A DNA stretch of 64,000 nucleotides from Nanobdellota archaeon. GTDB taxonomy: Archaea; Nanobdellota; Nanobdellia; Parvarchaeales; Parvarchaeaceae. Under the pieces are notes generated by a model. That model made no database searches and was not told where the DNA came from. It saw only the letters and a program-made list of their open reading frames with translations. The translations under genes and the position numbers were made by a program. The stretch is from assembly GCA_021807125.1 (NCBI GenBank), contig JAKAPK010000001.1:118354-182353 (forward strand), given 5' to 3'. Below are positions 34,370 through 41,917 of this stretch, in pieces; position 1 is the stretch's first letter, and every line of letters starts with the position of its first letter.

Positions 34370-36145
34370 ATGAATATGGCGGATTACACACTCGATAGTG
34401 AATTTAATGATGCATTCAAGCAGCAAGTGCTGGGAATGTCAACCCCTGCACAGAACCAGTTGGAAGAATTTTCAAAGCTTTTAAGGAATGGTTCTAAACT
34501 CGTTGAAATCAACATAGCCACGCTTTACGGTGTTCCAGGTGGTGGACATGAAGGAACATCTTCTGAAAACATAAGTCGAGCGGAACGAGAGGCTATAGGA
34601 AACCTGGCTAAACTCAACGAGGTGGATTTGAGCGTTCATGCTCCGTGGGGCGTAAATCTTACTGGAATAAACCCACAGAACGGTGAACTGGATCCCTCCT
34701 ATAAAGACATGGCAAAAAGAGAGATAGCTGCGTCTTTAAAATTCGCTGACGACGTAGCAAAGTCCGCCGGGAAAGAGAACATGCCGGTCATCTTTCACGC
34801 ATCCTATGAGAGAGGGTTCGGTAGCCCGGAACCCAAGAACATGATTGTAGCATTCAATACAGAAGAAGGCAAGGTGGTTCCGATAAGACAAGAAGTCATA
34901 AACAACATGGATGAAAGGCAGTTTATGAACACTTATGGAGAACTGATAAGAAAAGCTTACAAAAATACGAAAACTGATCCCGAGCAGATAATATCAGATA
35001 TAAAATCCGGTTTAAAAAGCGAGGTTTCTGAAGGTACAAAACGAGTGATTCTTTCACCAGAAGCAAACATGAAACTCTTCAACGCGGTGCAGATATCAAA
35101 ACTTTCGCAGGAAAGAGCTTCCCTTGAAACGAATAGGTATAATCTTGAGCTTCAGCGCATGGATTATCTAAGGCGAGAAGCCGAAGCAAAGCGAAGGCAG
35201 GATGCATCCGAGCTGAAATCATCAGTCGAGCAGCTGGAAGCGATAAATGAAATGGAAGCATCCATTAACTTAAGACAAAAAATGCTTGAAAGTCAAATAG
35301 AAGGGTTGAAAAACAAGCAGACCCTCGTCAGATACGATGAAAAAGCACCGGAGCTAGCAGCGAAAGGCATAGCTGAAGCTGCTCTTTACTCAGCATTCGA
35401 GACAAACACCAAACCTATGATATTGATAGAAAACACCATGGATCCTTCAATGTCTTTGAGTAAACCAGAGGACGTTGTAAAATCTGTACAGAAAGCAAGG
35501 GAAGATTTTATAAGGGTAGCGACCAAGGAGGGTTATATGACCCATGACGGAAAGAAAGTCTTGATGTCGGATGAGGAAGCAGCAAGATTGAGCAATGACC
35601 TTATAGGCATAAACTTGGACGTGGCGCACCTCAACGTATTCAAAGGTTTCATAAACCCAGCGACTGGAAAGAACTACACTGATAAGGACATAGTAAAGAT
35701 GGCTGAAGCCACTAAAGATTATTTGAGAAGGTATCACTTAAGCGACAACATGGGAAATACCGACGCACATATACCGCTAGGGCAGGGGACGACACCAATA
35801 AAGCAGATACTTGATACTTTGAAATCACAGGGAGTCGAGGTACCGGCAATAATGGAAACGTTCGGCGGTCTTGGTGGTATGGATCTCGGAATTGTGCAGT
35901 CTTATCAATATCTCGGCCAACCTTGGTCAGAGAATGCGCCTTACCAAAGCATGGCATCGTTTGCAGCTCACCCGTATTCATCGCTTGTCGGTAATTATTC
36001 GGCATATTCGAATTTAGGTCTAAAGTACGATCCTTTCTCTTACGCTTCTGCTGGTTTCACTGGTTTAATGCCGGGAGCCGGCGGTGGTTACATAGGTCAA
36101 AAAGGAGGGGACAGCGAAGGCTTTAGCGGCCTACCGATGGGATAA
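34370..36145 (+). CDS. Endonuclease IV-like TIM-barrel protein with a large helical insert
   Basis: 591 residues. The endonuclease IV/xylose-isomerase barrel is recognisable, and the metal ligands of endonuclease IV can be matched in order: H90 (SVHAPWG), H143 (IFHAS), E354 (LIENT), D417 and H420 (NLDVAHL), H456 (RYHLSD), D465 and H467 (TDAHIPLG), E496 (IMETFGG). Residues ~150-345 are an extra Glu/Arg/Lys-rich region with a long predicted coiled coil, and ~505-591 a Gly/Ser/Tyr-rich tail. Typical Nfo is ~280 residues. AP endonuclease activity is a good guess. A nucleotidyltransferase follows after 2 bp. Confidence 0.72.
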   Translation: MNMADYTLDSEFNDAFKQQVLGMSTPAQNQLEEFSKLLRNGSKLVEINIATLYGVPGGGHEGTSSENISRAEREAIGNLAKLNEVDLSVHAPWGVNLTGINPQNGELDPSYKDMAKREIAASLKFADDVAKSAGKENMPVIFHASYERGFGSPEPKNMIVAFNTEEGKVVPIRQEVINNMDERQFMNTYGELIRKAYKNTKTDPEQIISDIKSGLKSEVSEGTKRVILSPEANMKLFNAVQISKLSQERASLETNRYNLELQRMDYLRREAEAKRRQDASELKSSVEQLEAINEMEASINLRQKMLESQIEGLKNKQTLVRYDEKAPELAAKGIAEAALYSAFETNTKPMILIENTMDPSMSLSKPEDVVKSVQKAREDFIRVATKEGYMTHDGKKVLMSDEEAARLSNDLIGINLDVAHLNVFKGFINPATGKNYTDKDIVKMAEATKDYLRRYHLSDNMGNTDAHIPLGQGTTPIKQILDTLKSQGVEVPAIMETFGGLGGMDLGIVQSYQYLGQPWSENAPYQSMASFAAHPYSSLVGNYSAYSNLGLKYDPFSYASAGFTGLMPGAGGGYIGQKGGDSEGFSGLPMG

Positions 36146-36147
36146 AT

Positions 36148-36933
36148 ATGGATGAAAACACTGAGAAGGGGAGACTCGAATTAAAGGGATATGATGCGGC
36201 TTATAAGTTCTCCAAGGATATATTTAAAGATTATCCCAAAATAATAAAGACACTTATCCTGTTTGGCTCTTACAGCAAGGGCAAGCAAACAGAAAGCAGC
36301 GATGTCGATATAATGATAATAATGGACGATCTTCTTAACAATCTCGATGAGAAATTTCTCGGTCCATTCTATGCCGATGTCGATAAACTTGTAAAACTAG
36401 AAAAGTCAGTAAAATTCCATATGAACTTTGTAACGCTGACGGCTTTCTGGAGAGGAGTCATAGCAGCGGATCCAGTTTCGGTAAATGTGTTAAAATACGG
36501 CGTTCCGCTTATAGATACCGGGTTTTTCGAACCTTTGCAGGCACTTCTTCAAAAAGGGGAAATAAAGCCCACTGAAGAGTCGATTTATGCATCGCTTACA
36601 AGAAGCGAGATACTTGCAAACTCGGCGAAAGCAAGGTTCAACGGCACACTGTTAGATTTGTACTGGTCCGTAGTCAACTCGGCGCAGGCGGTAATCATGA
36701 GAAACGGTGAAGTTCCTCCTTCTCCTGAGATAATAGGAGGTTTGCTTGAATCTCTTTCAAGAATGAGTGTTATTAGCACAGAGGACGCGAAGACGTTCTC
36801 GGAGATATACTCCCTGGGTAAAAAGATAATGCACAATGAAAAACTGGAACTTTCAGGTGAAAAAATAGAGCAGTTAATATCGAAAACGCTTGAATTCAAT
36901 GAGAAAATGTACAGTCTGGCTTCAAACAAATAA
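36148..36933 (+). CDS. Pol-beta-type nucleotidyltransferase with HEPN-like tail
   Basis: 261 residues. LFGSYSKGKQTESSDVDIMI gives the GS...DxD motif at 40-54. The C-terminal half (DTGFFEPLQALLQKGEIKPTEESI, YWSVVNSAQAVIMRNGEVPPSP) aligns with the 900-1988 protein, so the two are paralogs; the helical part resembles HEPN and includes GKKIMHNEK. It is 2 bp from the endonuclease IV-like gene. Its last 14 codons are duplicated at 38070. Confidence 0.8.
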   Translation: MDENTEKGRLELKGYDAAYKFSKDIFKDYPKIIKTLILFGSYSKGKQTESSDVDIMIIMDDLLNNLDEKFLGPFYADVDKLVKLEKSVKFHMNFVTLTAFWRGVIAADPVSVNVLKYGVPLIDTGFFEPLQALLQKGEIKPTEESIYASLTRSEILANSAKARFNGTLLDLYWSVVNSAQAVIMRNGEVPPSPEIIGGLLESLSRMSVISTEDAKTFSEIYSLGKKIMHNEKLELSGEKIEQLISKTLEFNEKMYSLASNK

Positions 36934-36941
36934 AACCTATA
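36892..36941 (+). repeat. 50-bp direct repeat, left copy (3' end of the nucleotidyltransferase gene)
   Basis: The repeat starts at gaattcaa and runs through the stop codon into ctata. It matches 38070-38119 at 45 of 50 positions (40 of the first 43). It encodes EFNEKMYSLASNK-stop. Confidence 0.8.
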
Positions 36942-36990
36942 AACAATGACGCATGCAAAGGCTTATTAATATGTGCCGAATACTGTACAT

Positions 36991-37581
36991 ATGTACAATA
37001 AATTGAACATAAGCGAAAATACCCTTTTTACGTTGTCATTGTTTTCCGGGGGATTTAATAAAGAGTATCACGTACGTGAGATTCAAAGGATCCTTGGTAT
37101 AGGATTAGGTACGGTACAATTCTCACTGAGAGCGCTGGAAAAAAGGACGGTACTAAGATCTAAAAAGATAGGGAGGAGCCGAGTATACTTTATAAATAAA
37201 ACGGAAATAAGCCGTTTCTATTTTGTAATGGCAGAAGCATATAAAACCACGGCATTCCTTGCAGGAAAAGGCCTGCTCAGGGAAGTGATCGAAGCAATTA
37301 ACCCATATATCGGGGAGATCGGTCTTATTTTCGGCAGCTATGCAAAGGGACTGGAAAAGGAAGGATCGGATCTTGATGTATTTGCAGTAGGCGAATATGC
37401 CAAAGACGAGATAAATAAGATAGGGAAACAATACAATTTAGACATAAGCGTTAAATCTTATCCGCCAAAAGTTTTTTATGAGTACATGAGAAAAGACGTT
37501 CTAATAACAGAGGTATTGGATAATCACCTAGCTTTCAAAGGCATAGATAGATTTGTGAATGCGGTATTTGATTATGGATAG
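36991..37581 (+). CDS. HTH-MNT nucleotidyltransferase, probable antitoxin
   Basis: 196 residues from ATG 36991; a GTG at 36973 is also in frame. A TATA-like cttattaatat about 25-30 bp upstream favours the ATG. Residues ~10-75 are a winged helix (YHVREIQRILGIGLGTVQFSL, LRSKKIGRSRVYFINKTE). The MNT domain follows with FGSYAKGLEKEGSDLDVF at ~114-131. MNT proteins neutralise HEPN RNases, often by AMPylating them. The HEPN gene overlaps its end by 8 bases. Confidence 0.85.
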   Translation: MYNKLNISENTLFTLSLFSGGFNKEYHVREIQRILGIGLGTVQFSLRALEKRTVLRSKKIGRSRVYFINKTEISRFYFVMAEAYKTTAFLAGKGLLREVIEAINPYIGEIGLIFGSYAKGLEKEGSDLDVFAVGEYAKDEINKIGKQYNLDISVKSYPPKVFYEYMRKDVLITEVLDNHLAFKGIDRFVNAVFDYG

Positions 37582-38044
37582 ATTCCTATGGTGCATAAAG
37601 AAAAACGCATTCGAAATGGTAACACCCAACGAGAATCTTTCTCTGGCTTACTTGACAAAAGCAAGAGATGCACTCGCAGCTGCAAGTGCCGAAATATCAA
37701 GAGAGTGGCGGATATCCGCAGCGTATTACTCAATGTATTTTTCTCTTTATTCTATTTTAATGAGGGTAGGGATAAAATGTGAAAACCATTCGTGTACTTT
37801 AGCCTTTGCAGGCCGCTTATTAAAGAAACACTTTTCCATGGAGGATATAGACTTTTTGAATGAATCGCTAAAAGCGAGGGTCGATGCACAGTACTATGTG
37901 AACAGAAAAGTCACTGATAAACAATATGAGGATATGCTAAAACGAGCACCGCAAATGCTGGTAAAATGTAAATCGCTTCTCGAGCAATTGACCGAAGAGG
38001 AAATAAACTCCATAAGAAGCAATACCTTCAAAATGATAAGATAG
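37574..38044 (+). CDS. HEPN-domain protein, probable toxin of the MNT pair
   Basis: I choose ATG 37574, which overlaps the MNT stop as ATGGATAG; another ATG at 37559 is in frame. The 156-residue product fits HEPN: ISREWRISAAYYSMYFSLYSILMRVG, a conserved H-S after it, then LKARVDAQYYVNRKV with the Arg and Tyr typical of the second half. HEPN proteins are RNases or RNA binders, toxic when free. A clear RxxxxH motif is not seen, so catalysis is uncertain. Confidence 0.82.
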   Translation: MDRFLWCIKKNAFEMVTPNENLSLAYLTKARDALAAASAEISREWRISAAYYSMYFSLYSILMRVGIKCENHSCTLAFAGRLLKKHFSMEDIDFLNESLKARVDAQYYVNRKVTDKQYEDMLKRAPQMLVKCKSLLEQLTEEEINSIRSNTFKMIR

Positions 38045-38069
38045 CGACAATTTTCGATGCAAAATATAG

Positions 38070-38119
38070 GAATTCAACGAGAAAATGTACAGGCTGGCTT
38101 CAAACAAGTAAATTCTATA
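38070..38119 (+). repeat. 50-bp direct repeat, right copy (orphan nucleotidyltransferase gene end)
   Basis: This copy lies 25 bp after the HEPN stop and encodes EFNEKMYRLASNK-stop with no gene body in front; an in-frame TAG at 38067 precedes it. Of three changes in the coding part two are silent, so it descends from a functional gene end. Its end runs into the stop of the convergent VIT1-like gene. Confidence 0.8.
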
Positions 38120-38666
38120 TAAGTACGCTGAAAGCATAGCCTATGACTGCACTCAGCAGAGAGATGACCAAACCAACACTTATCGATTTAGCCGCGTTTT
38201 TTATCCGTTCTCCAGTGTTTTCGCTGTTATAAGCACCTATTGCACCCAAAAGAAGCAACGCCAGCGTAAGCGAGAAGACGCTCGATTCTCTCATCTGTGA
38301 AGCTGAATAACCATAAGACACTAGATAAGGCAGAAGTATTATGAGGCTCCCTATTAAAGTAGCTAGGAATATCGTGGCAGCATATATTATGCTTTTTCTG
38401 TGCCTGAGCTCCGTAAGTTTGTTGGGCTTGTATTCCCTGACAAAAAGAGCTTCTTTATACTCCTTCATGCGCTGGCCGGTAACAAAGTTCTCCGCATTAT
38501 ATACACTGAAAAAATTTGACAGCGCACCAGTTATGCCCACAAGAGCCACGGATATAAAGGTAAAATTGTAGCTGTTAAGAAACGAAACACCCAAGGAAAG
38601 GCCTAAACCTAGAAAAAGACCGTCGCTTATCCCGAATACGAAATACCTTGAACTAGCCCTTTCCAT
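38115..38666 (-). CDS. VIT1/CCC1-family membrane transporter
   Basis: 183 residues with about five membrane helices: FVFGISDGLFLGLGLSLG, SVALVGITGALSNFFSVYNAE, a cytosolic loop with RMKEYKEALF and ELRHRK, then three more helices. The order matches the Fe/Mn transporter family (VIT1/CCC1, formerly DUF125), which moves divalent metal out of the cytosol. The metal-binding loop is short, so specificity is unclear. The start overlaps the DUF211 stop by 14 bp. Confidence 0.8.
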   Translation of the reverse strand: MERASSRYFVFGISDGLFLGLGLSLGVSFLNSYNFTFISVALVGITGALSNFFSVYNAENFVTGQRMKEYKEALFVREYKPNKLTELRHRKSIIYAATIFLATLIGSLIILLPYLVSYGYSASQMRESSVFSLTLALLLLGAIGAYNSENTGERIKNAAKSISVGLVISLLSAVIGYAFSVLI

Positions 38667-38919
38667 CTGTGCTGTTCACGGTAGCCTCGTCAAGGCTTCT
38701 TATGACTGCGCCCCTCTCCGTGAGGGCCATTTTAACACCTTCAAAGTCTATTTTGCCTTCTATGGTGATTTTTAAACCTTCAGTCTGTATGTCCACTTCC
38801 TCTACTTTTATAGAAACATTCCCTTTCTTTACATGTTTTGCTATGTCGGAAGCGAGTTCTATTATATCGTATTCACCGACCGGTTTGGCTGCGTCTATAA
38901 CCAATCTACTCAAAAACAT
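38653..38919 (-). CDS. DUF211 family protein
   Basis: 88 residues from ATG 38919 (MFLSRLVIDAAKP); the frame continues 21 bases upstream but this start matches the family. DUF211 pattern: RLVIDAAKPVGEYDIIELAS, VSIKVEEVDIQTEGLKITIEG, and GAVIRSLDEA. Members are ferredoxin-fold (ACT-like) oligomers of unknown role in archaea. It overlaps the VIT1-like gene and is probably co-transcribed. Confidence 0.85.
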   Translation of the reverse strand: MFLSRLVIDAAKPVGEYDIIELASDIAKHVKKGNVSIKVEEVDIQTEGLKITIEGKIDFEGVKMALTERGAVIRSLDEATVNSTDGKG

Positions 38920-38982
38920 AGTCAAAATACCCTTTCTCACTATTTATAGATTATACCGATATTAAAGCTTTGGATATAAACT

Positions 38983-39381
38983 CTAGAAACGTATTTTCGC
39001 GAAATCTTCCTTTGACACAATAAAAGTGTCTTTTTTATCTGGCTCTACGAGCGGCGCATGCTTGATGTAGCAGACATCTGAAATCGCCGTTGTCGCATGC
39101 CATATGCGAGGTGCTATATCTACCTCTGCCGGCGCTTTAACCCTGAATTTTTCATCGTATTTGCCGTCAAACACTTCGAATTCTATCTCACCGGATACGA
39201 TGAAGAATTTTTCGGGGTTTTTCGACGGATCCGAACCCATATGATATTCCCGTCCTGCCACTTCACCAGCCTTTCTGTAGAAGATACGAGTGCCCTTAAT
39301 TTCTTTGTCGTACCAACCGTACACGATGTTCTTATCGTCACGTGATTCCTTTTCAGGTTGTTTTATAGTTATCCCAAGCAT
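38983..39381 (-). CDS. Cupin-fold protein
   Basis: 132 residues from ATG 39381 (an ATG at 39396 is also in frame). The central part GREYHMGSDPSKNPEKFFIVSGEIEFEV and a later PRIWHATTAI correspond to the two cupin motifs, with possible metal ligands H, E and H. WxcM/FdtA-type sugar isomerases and other cupins share this form. No substrate can be assigned. Confidence 0.72.
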   Translation of the reverse strand: MLGITIKQPEKESRDDKNIVYGWYDKEIKGTRIFYRKAGEVAGREYHMGSDPSKNPEKFFIVSGEIEFEVFDGKYDEKFRVKAPAEVDIAPRIWHATTAISDVCYIKHAPLVEPDKKDTFIVSKEDFAKIRF

Positions 39382-39444
39382 AGTTAGATTTAACAATAAA
39401 TCTATAAAATGATTCAGACTTAAAATACCTGCTTTATAGTAAGG

Positions 39445-39453
39445 TTTAAATAT
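39445..39453 (+). promoter_or_regulatory. TATA-like box (tttaaatat)
   Basis: The box is centred 25 bp before ATG 39474, the distance expected when transcription starts at or next to the start codon. Confidence 0.55.
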
Positions 39454-39473
39454 GTGTATCTTTTAGCATTATT

Positions 39474-39833
39474 ATGTTCAATAAAAGAGCACAAGGATTG
39501 CCGATTAACACAATAATATTGATAGCAGTCGGATTGCTAATATTGGTTCTTTTTATAGTATTTCTTCTTGGAGGTTTTGGCAGCTTGGGTGGAGCAAAAT
39601 CAAATCCTTATGCATCCTTTAGCTCGTCATGTCAAAGCGCTTGTTCTACAGATCAACTTAGTGGAGGTTCAGGCGAGCCAGCTAGTTTTTGTTCATTGAA
39701 TACTACGATAAATGGCGCAACAACCTATTGTGATAGCCCTTCCATGTCAACTTATCCTGGCGGCCATTGTACTGTTGGTTCCACGACTTATGGTGGTGCT
39801 TCAGGTCAGACCACGTGTACGGGCCATCCGTAA
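39474..39833 (+). CDS. Pilin-like exported protein (119 aa)
   Basis: MFNKRAQGLPINTIILIAVGLL is a DPANN-style pilin head: basic start, RAQG, then a long hydrophobic helix. The ~85-residue exported tail is Ser/Gly/Thr-rich with seven cysteines, suggesting a small disulfide-bonded domain. A TATA-like box at leaderless distance gives it its own promoter. Confidence 0.75.
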   Translation: MFNKRAQGLPINTIILIAVGLLILVLFIVFLLGGFGSLGGAKSNPYASFSSSCQSACSTDQLSGGSGEPASFCSLNTTINGATTYCDSPSMSTYPGGHCTVGSTTYGGASGQTTCTGHP

Positions 39834-39908
39834 ATAATTTTTGTTGCAGACAGCCAAATTAAGCTTTAATAAGAAGTGTTTATTAGTCTTTAATAGGAAT
39901 TTAAGAAT

Positions 39909-40523
39909 ATGCTAAACAGAATAGGTGCTGCGGGGGCAGTTGTAAGCGTCGTCGGAATGACGCTTCTTGCGATAGCTGTAATGTATCTGTTTTACACGCA
40001 CACTTTCATAGTGAATCTATGCCCTACAGGGAAAAATCTTATTGATACGGCAATCGGTCCGATGTGTTATCCCAGTCTCAATAATACGATAATAGTGGAT
40101 GGAAAACCGTATTACAACAATGTCACGGTAGTGAACGGCAGCACGCAGATAAACTTTGAAGTTGTTGGTAAAGAGCCCCTCCTATCAATATGGAATCAGA
40201 ACATAAGTGAGCCGCCGAAGTCATATATTTTCCTTACGATACCCGATACTTTTAGCGTGCACATGCAGTACGTCTCAAACGTAACCACAGATATAATAAT
40301 TATGGACAATAAAAATTATATTGCTTGGGCGAACAAACAGCCGTACACCGCTGTCGCGACTTACACAGGAACTGGCATATCCTTCTGGTTCAACGAAAGT
40401 GACGGCTGTGCAGGTTATGTCGCTGTAATAACGCAGCCGAATAATGGCGCTTTTTCATTGACCCCGCACGAGACGGCCTTGTACGCTCCAAGTAACCATT
40501 CCACAGGCGCATGTGTTCCTTGA
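39909..40523 (+). CDS. Membrane-anchored exported protein (204 aa)
   Basis: MLNRIGAAGAVVSVVGMTLLAIAVMYLF forms one N-terminal helix with a class III-like Ile-Gly-Ala start. The ~170-residue ectodomain has many N-glycosylation sequons and four cysteines and looks beta-rich. No family recognised. It precedes the KaiC/GTPase operon but is separated from it by a promoter, so it is probably a separate unit. Confidence 0.72.
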   Translation: MLNRIGAAGAVVSVVGMTLLAIAVMYLFYTHTFIVNLCPTGKNLIDTAIGPMCYPSLNNTIIVDGKPYYNNVTVVNGSTQINFEVVGKEPLLSIWNQNISEPPKSYIFLTIPDTFSVHMQYVSNVTTDIIIMDNKNYIAWANKQPYTAVATYTGTGISFWFNESDGCAGYVAVITQPNNGAFSLTPHETALYAPSNHSTGACVP

Positions 40524-40557
40524 AACCGATAATTAAACCTACCGAGGCACAAAATTC

Positions 40558-40566
40558 TTTAAATAT
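40558..40566 (+). promoter_or_regulatory. TATA-like box of the KaiC/GTPase/Roadblock operon
   Basis: tttaaatat is centred 25 bp before ATG 40587, implying a leaderless first gene. Confidence 0.6.
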
Positions 40567-40586
40567 TATCAGATTTTAGATAGGTT

Positions 40587-41201
40587 ATGGATTTAAACGC
40601 GTTTGAAGCAGTATCGGCATTAAAAAAATTTTATTCTGATGAAGAAATGTCACCTAAATTAACAAAGCTTTTCGTATCAGGCACTAAAGTAGGCGTTTCT
40701 TTGGAAAATCAGAATGGCGTTCTAAACCTGAAAGCAGTCCACCCGCTTAGACTTTACGCGAGAGACGTCTATAATATACTCCTTAGGCTGTACTTCGTAC
40801 GAAGCACGAATCTTACCATAAATTTCCAGGACAACGGAAAACAGAAGAGCGTTTCCAAGACTTTTGGCCCGGAAGAGGATATAGACGAAATAATAAATGA
40901 TCTTCTCGGTCTGCCCCACGAAAGTATAACCGATGTCGTTATAGAAACCGAATATTTCACGCTCAGGGAAACACAAAACGTAAGCGACAACATAAACGTA
41001 GTATTAAAGAAGGAATCACCCAAGATGCTTTTTAAGAGTCTTGTGAATTATCTTTTCCCGTTTGTAAACATGACAGTTGAAAACTCGGCAAAAGAAGACC
41101 TGTCTTTCTTAAAGAAGGACGATGAAGTCACAGTAGAACTTGATATAAATGTAGACGGTACTCCCCTTGGAATAAAATCAAAGAAAGTAAGGCTCGTCTG
41201 A
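40587..41201 (+). CDS. Orphan protein, first gene of the KaiC-GTPase operon (204 aa)
   Basis: No family recognised. The protein is soluble and mixed alpha/beta, with an acidic middle (FGPEEDIDEIINDLLGLPHE) and a C-terminal part rich in beta strands (VTVELDINVDG). Five bases separate it from the KaiC-like gene, so it should act with that operon. It could be an adaptor or regulator; nothing in the sequence decides this. Confidence 0.75.
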   Translation: MDLNAFEAVSALKKFYSDEEMSPKLTKLFVSGTKVGVSLENQNGVLNLKAVHPLRLYARDVYNILLRLYFVRSTNLTINFQDNGKQKSVSKTFGPEEDIDEIINDLLGLPHESITDVVIETEYFTLRETQNVSDNINVVLKKESPKMLFKSLVNYLFPFVNMTVENSAKEDLSFLKKDDEVTVELDINVDGTPLGIKSKKVRLV

Positions 41202-41206
41202 AATTT

Positions 41207-41875
41207 ATGGGGTTTTTGTCCACAGGTTTTAAATCTTTCGATACTAAGACACAGGGTCTAGAGACTAAGAGCACGTACTTGATAGTGGGCTCAAAAGATA
41301 GCGGAAAAGAAATGTTCGTATACAAGCTAGTTTCATCGCTCTTGGCGAATAAAGCGGACGTAGTGTATGTTTTAACCCGAAAAAGTTCGACTGATCTCGT
41401 TACAGACATTAATAAAACAGGATTCAATCTTGGCCAGTATCTTGGTGAATCGTTCAAAGTCTTGGACGATTTCAGCAGGACAATATCACCGACTATGGTA
41501 GACAATGCCTTCACCAAAGTATTGAATGGACCGGTGGACCTTACCGGACTTAACGTTGCGGTGTCTTCCGTAAGCAACGAATTCTTAAGGAATGGAGGGG
41601 AAGTAGTCGACGTATTCGATTCTCTGTCACAACTGCTGATATATAATAACAGCCCTACGCTTTTCAGATTCCTTCAGTTTGTCTGTGGAAAATCAAAATT
41701 AAGCGGTGTGACTTCGATTTTTCTTTTGGACGAAGAGATGCACACTCCAGAAATAAACGAGACTATACGCTCTCTTATCGACGTAGTGATCTCACTGAAG
41801 CTTGAGAACGGCAAACGGTATTTTACGATGTCCGGCGGGCAGAAAGAGGTGCTAGATTGGAGTCTGCTTGAGTGA
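41207..41875 (+). CDS. KaiC-like protein with degenerate P-loop (222 aa)
   Basis: The fold resembles RecA/KaiC: STGFKSFDTKTQGL (usual GIxxLD start), then Walker A position GSKDSGKEM, where the final Ser/Thr is Glu, VVYVLTRKS, a Walker B-like VVDVFDSLSQLLIY, and the FLQFVCGKSKLSGVTSIFLL strand. The changed P-loop predicts weak or no ATP hydrolysis. Its paralog forms the N-terminal half of the next gene. It may be a scaffold or a regulatory partner. Confidence 0.8.
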   Translation: MGFLSTGFKSFDTKTQGLETKSTYLIVGSKDSGKEMFVYKLVSSLLANKADVVYVLTRKSSTDLVTDINKTGFNLGQYLGESFKVLDDFSRTISPTMVDNAFTKVLNGPVDLTGLNVAVSSVSNEFLRNGGEVVDVFDSLSQLLIYNNSPTLFRFLQFVCGKSKLSGVTSIFLLDEEMHTPEINETIRSLIDVVISLKLENGKRYFTMSGGQKEVLDWSLLE

Positions 41876-41885
41876 TATGGAAGTT

Positions 41886-41896
41886 ACAGTTATAAA
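41886..41896 (+). promoter_or_regulatory. Possible internal TATA-like box
   Basis: cagttataaac lies 26 bp (centre) before ATG 41918 in a 42-bp gap, so the fused GTPase gene may also have its own promoter. Confidence 0.4.
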
Positions 41897-41917
41897 CAGA
41901 AAGGTGTTAATTTAAAT

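Noticed and set aside
34370-36933. A firm base-excision repair operon (AP endonuclease plus polymerase)
   Set aside because: The nucleotidyltransferase is closer to MNT-type enzymes with a HEPN-like tail than to DNA polymerase beta, so the link is only a speculation.
36892-38119. Insertion sequence around the MNT/HEPN pair
   Set aside because: Direct repeats are present but there is no transposase, integrase or terminal inverted repeat, so only an integration-like footprint is claimed.
41207-41875. Active KaiC clock ATPase
   Set aside because: Single domain, altered Walker A (Glu for Ser/Thr) and no KaiA/KaiB; only the fold is claimed.
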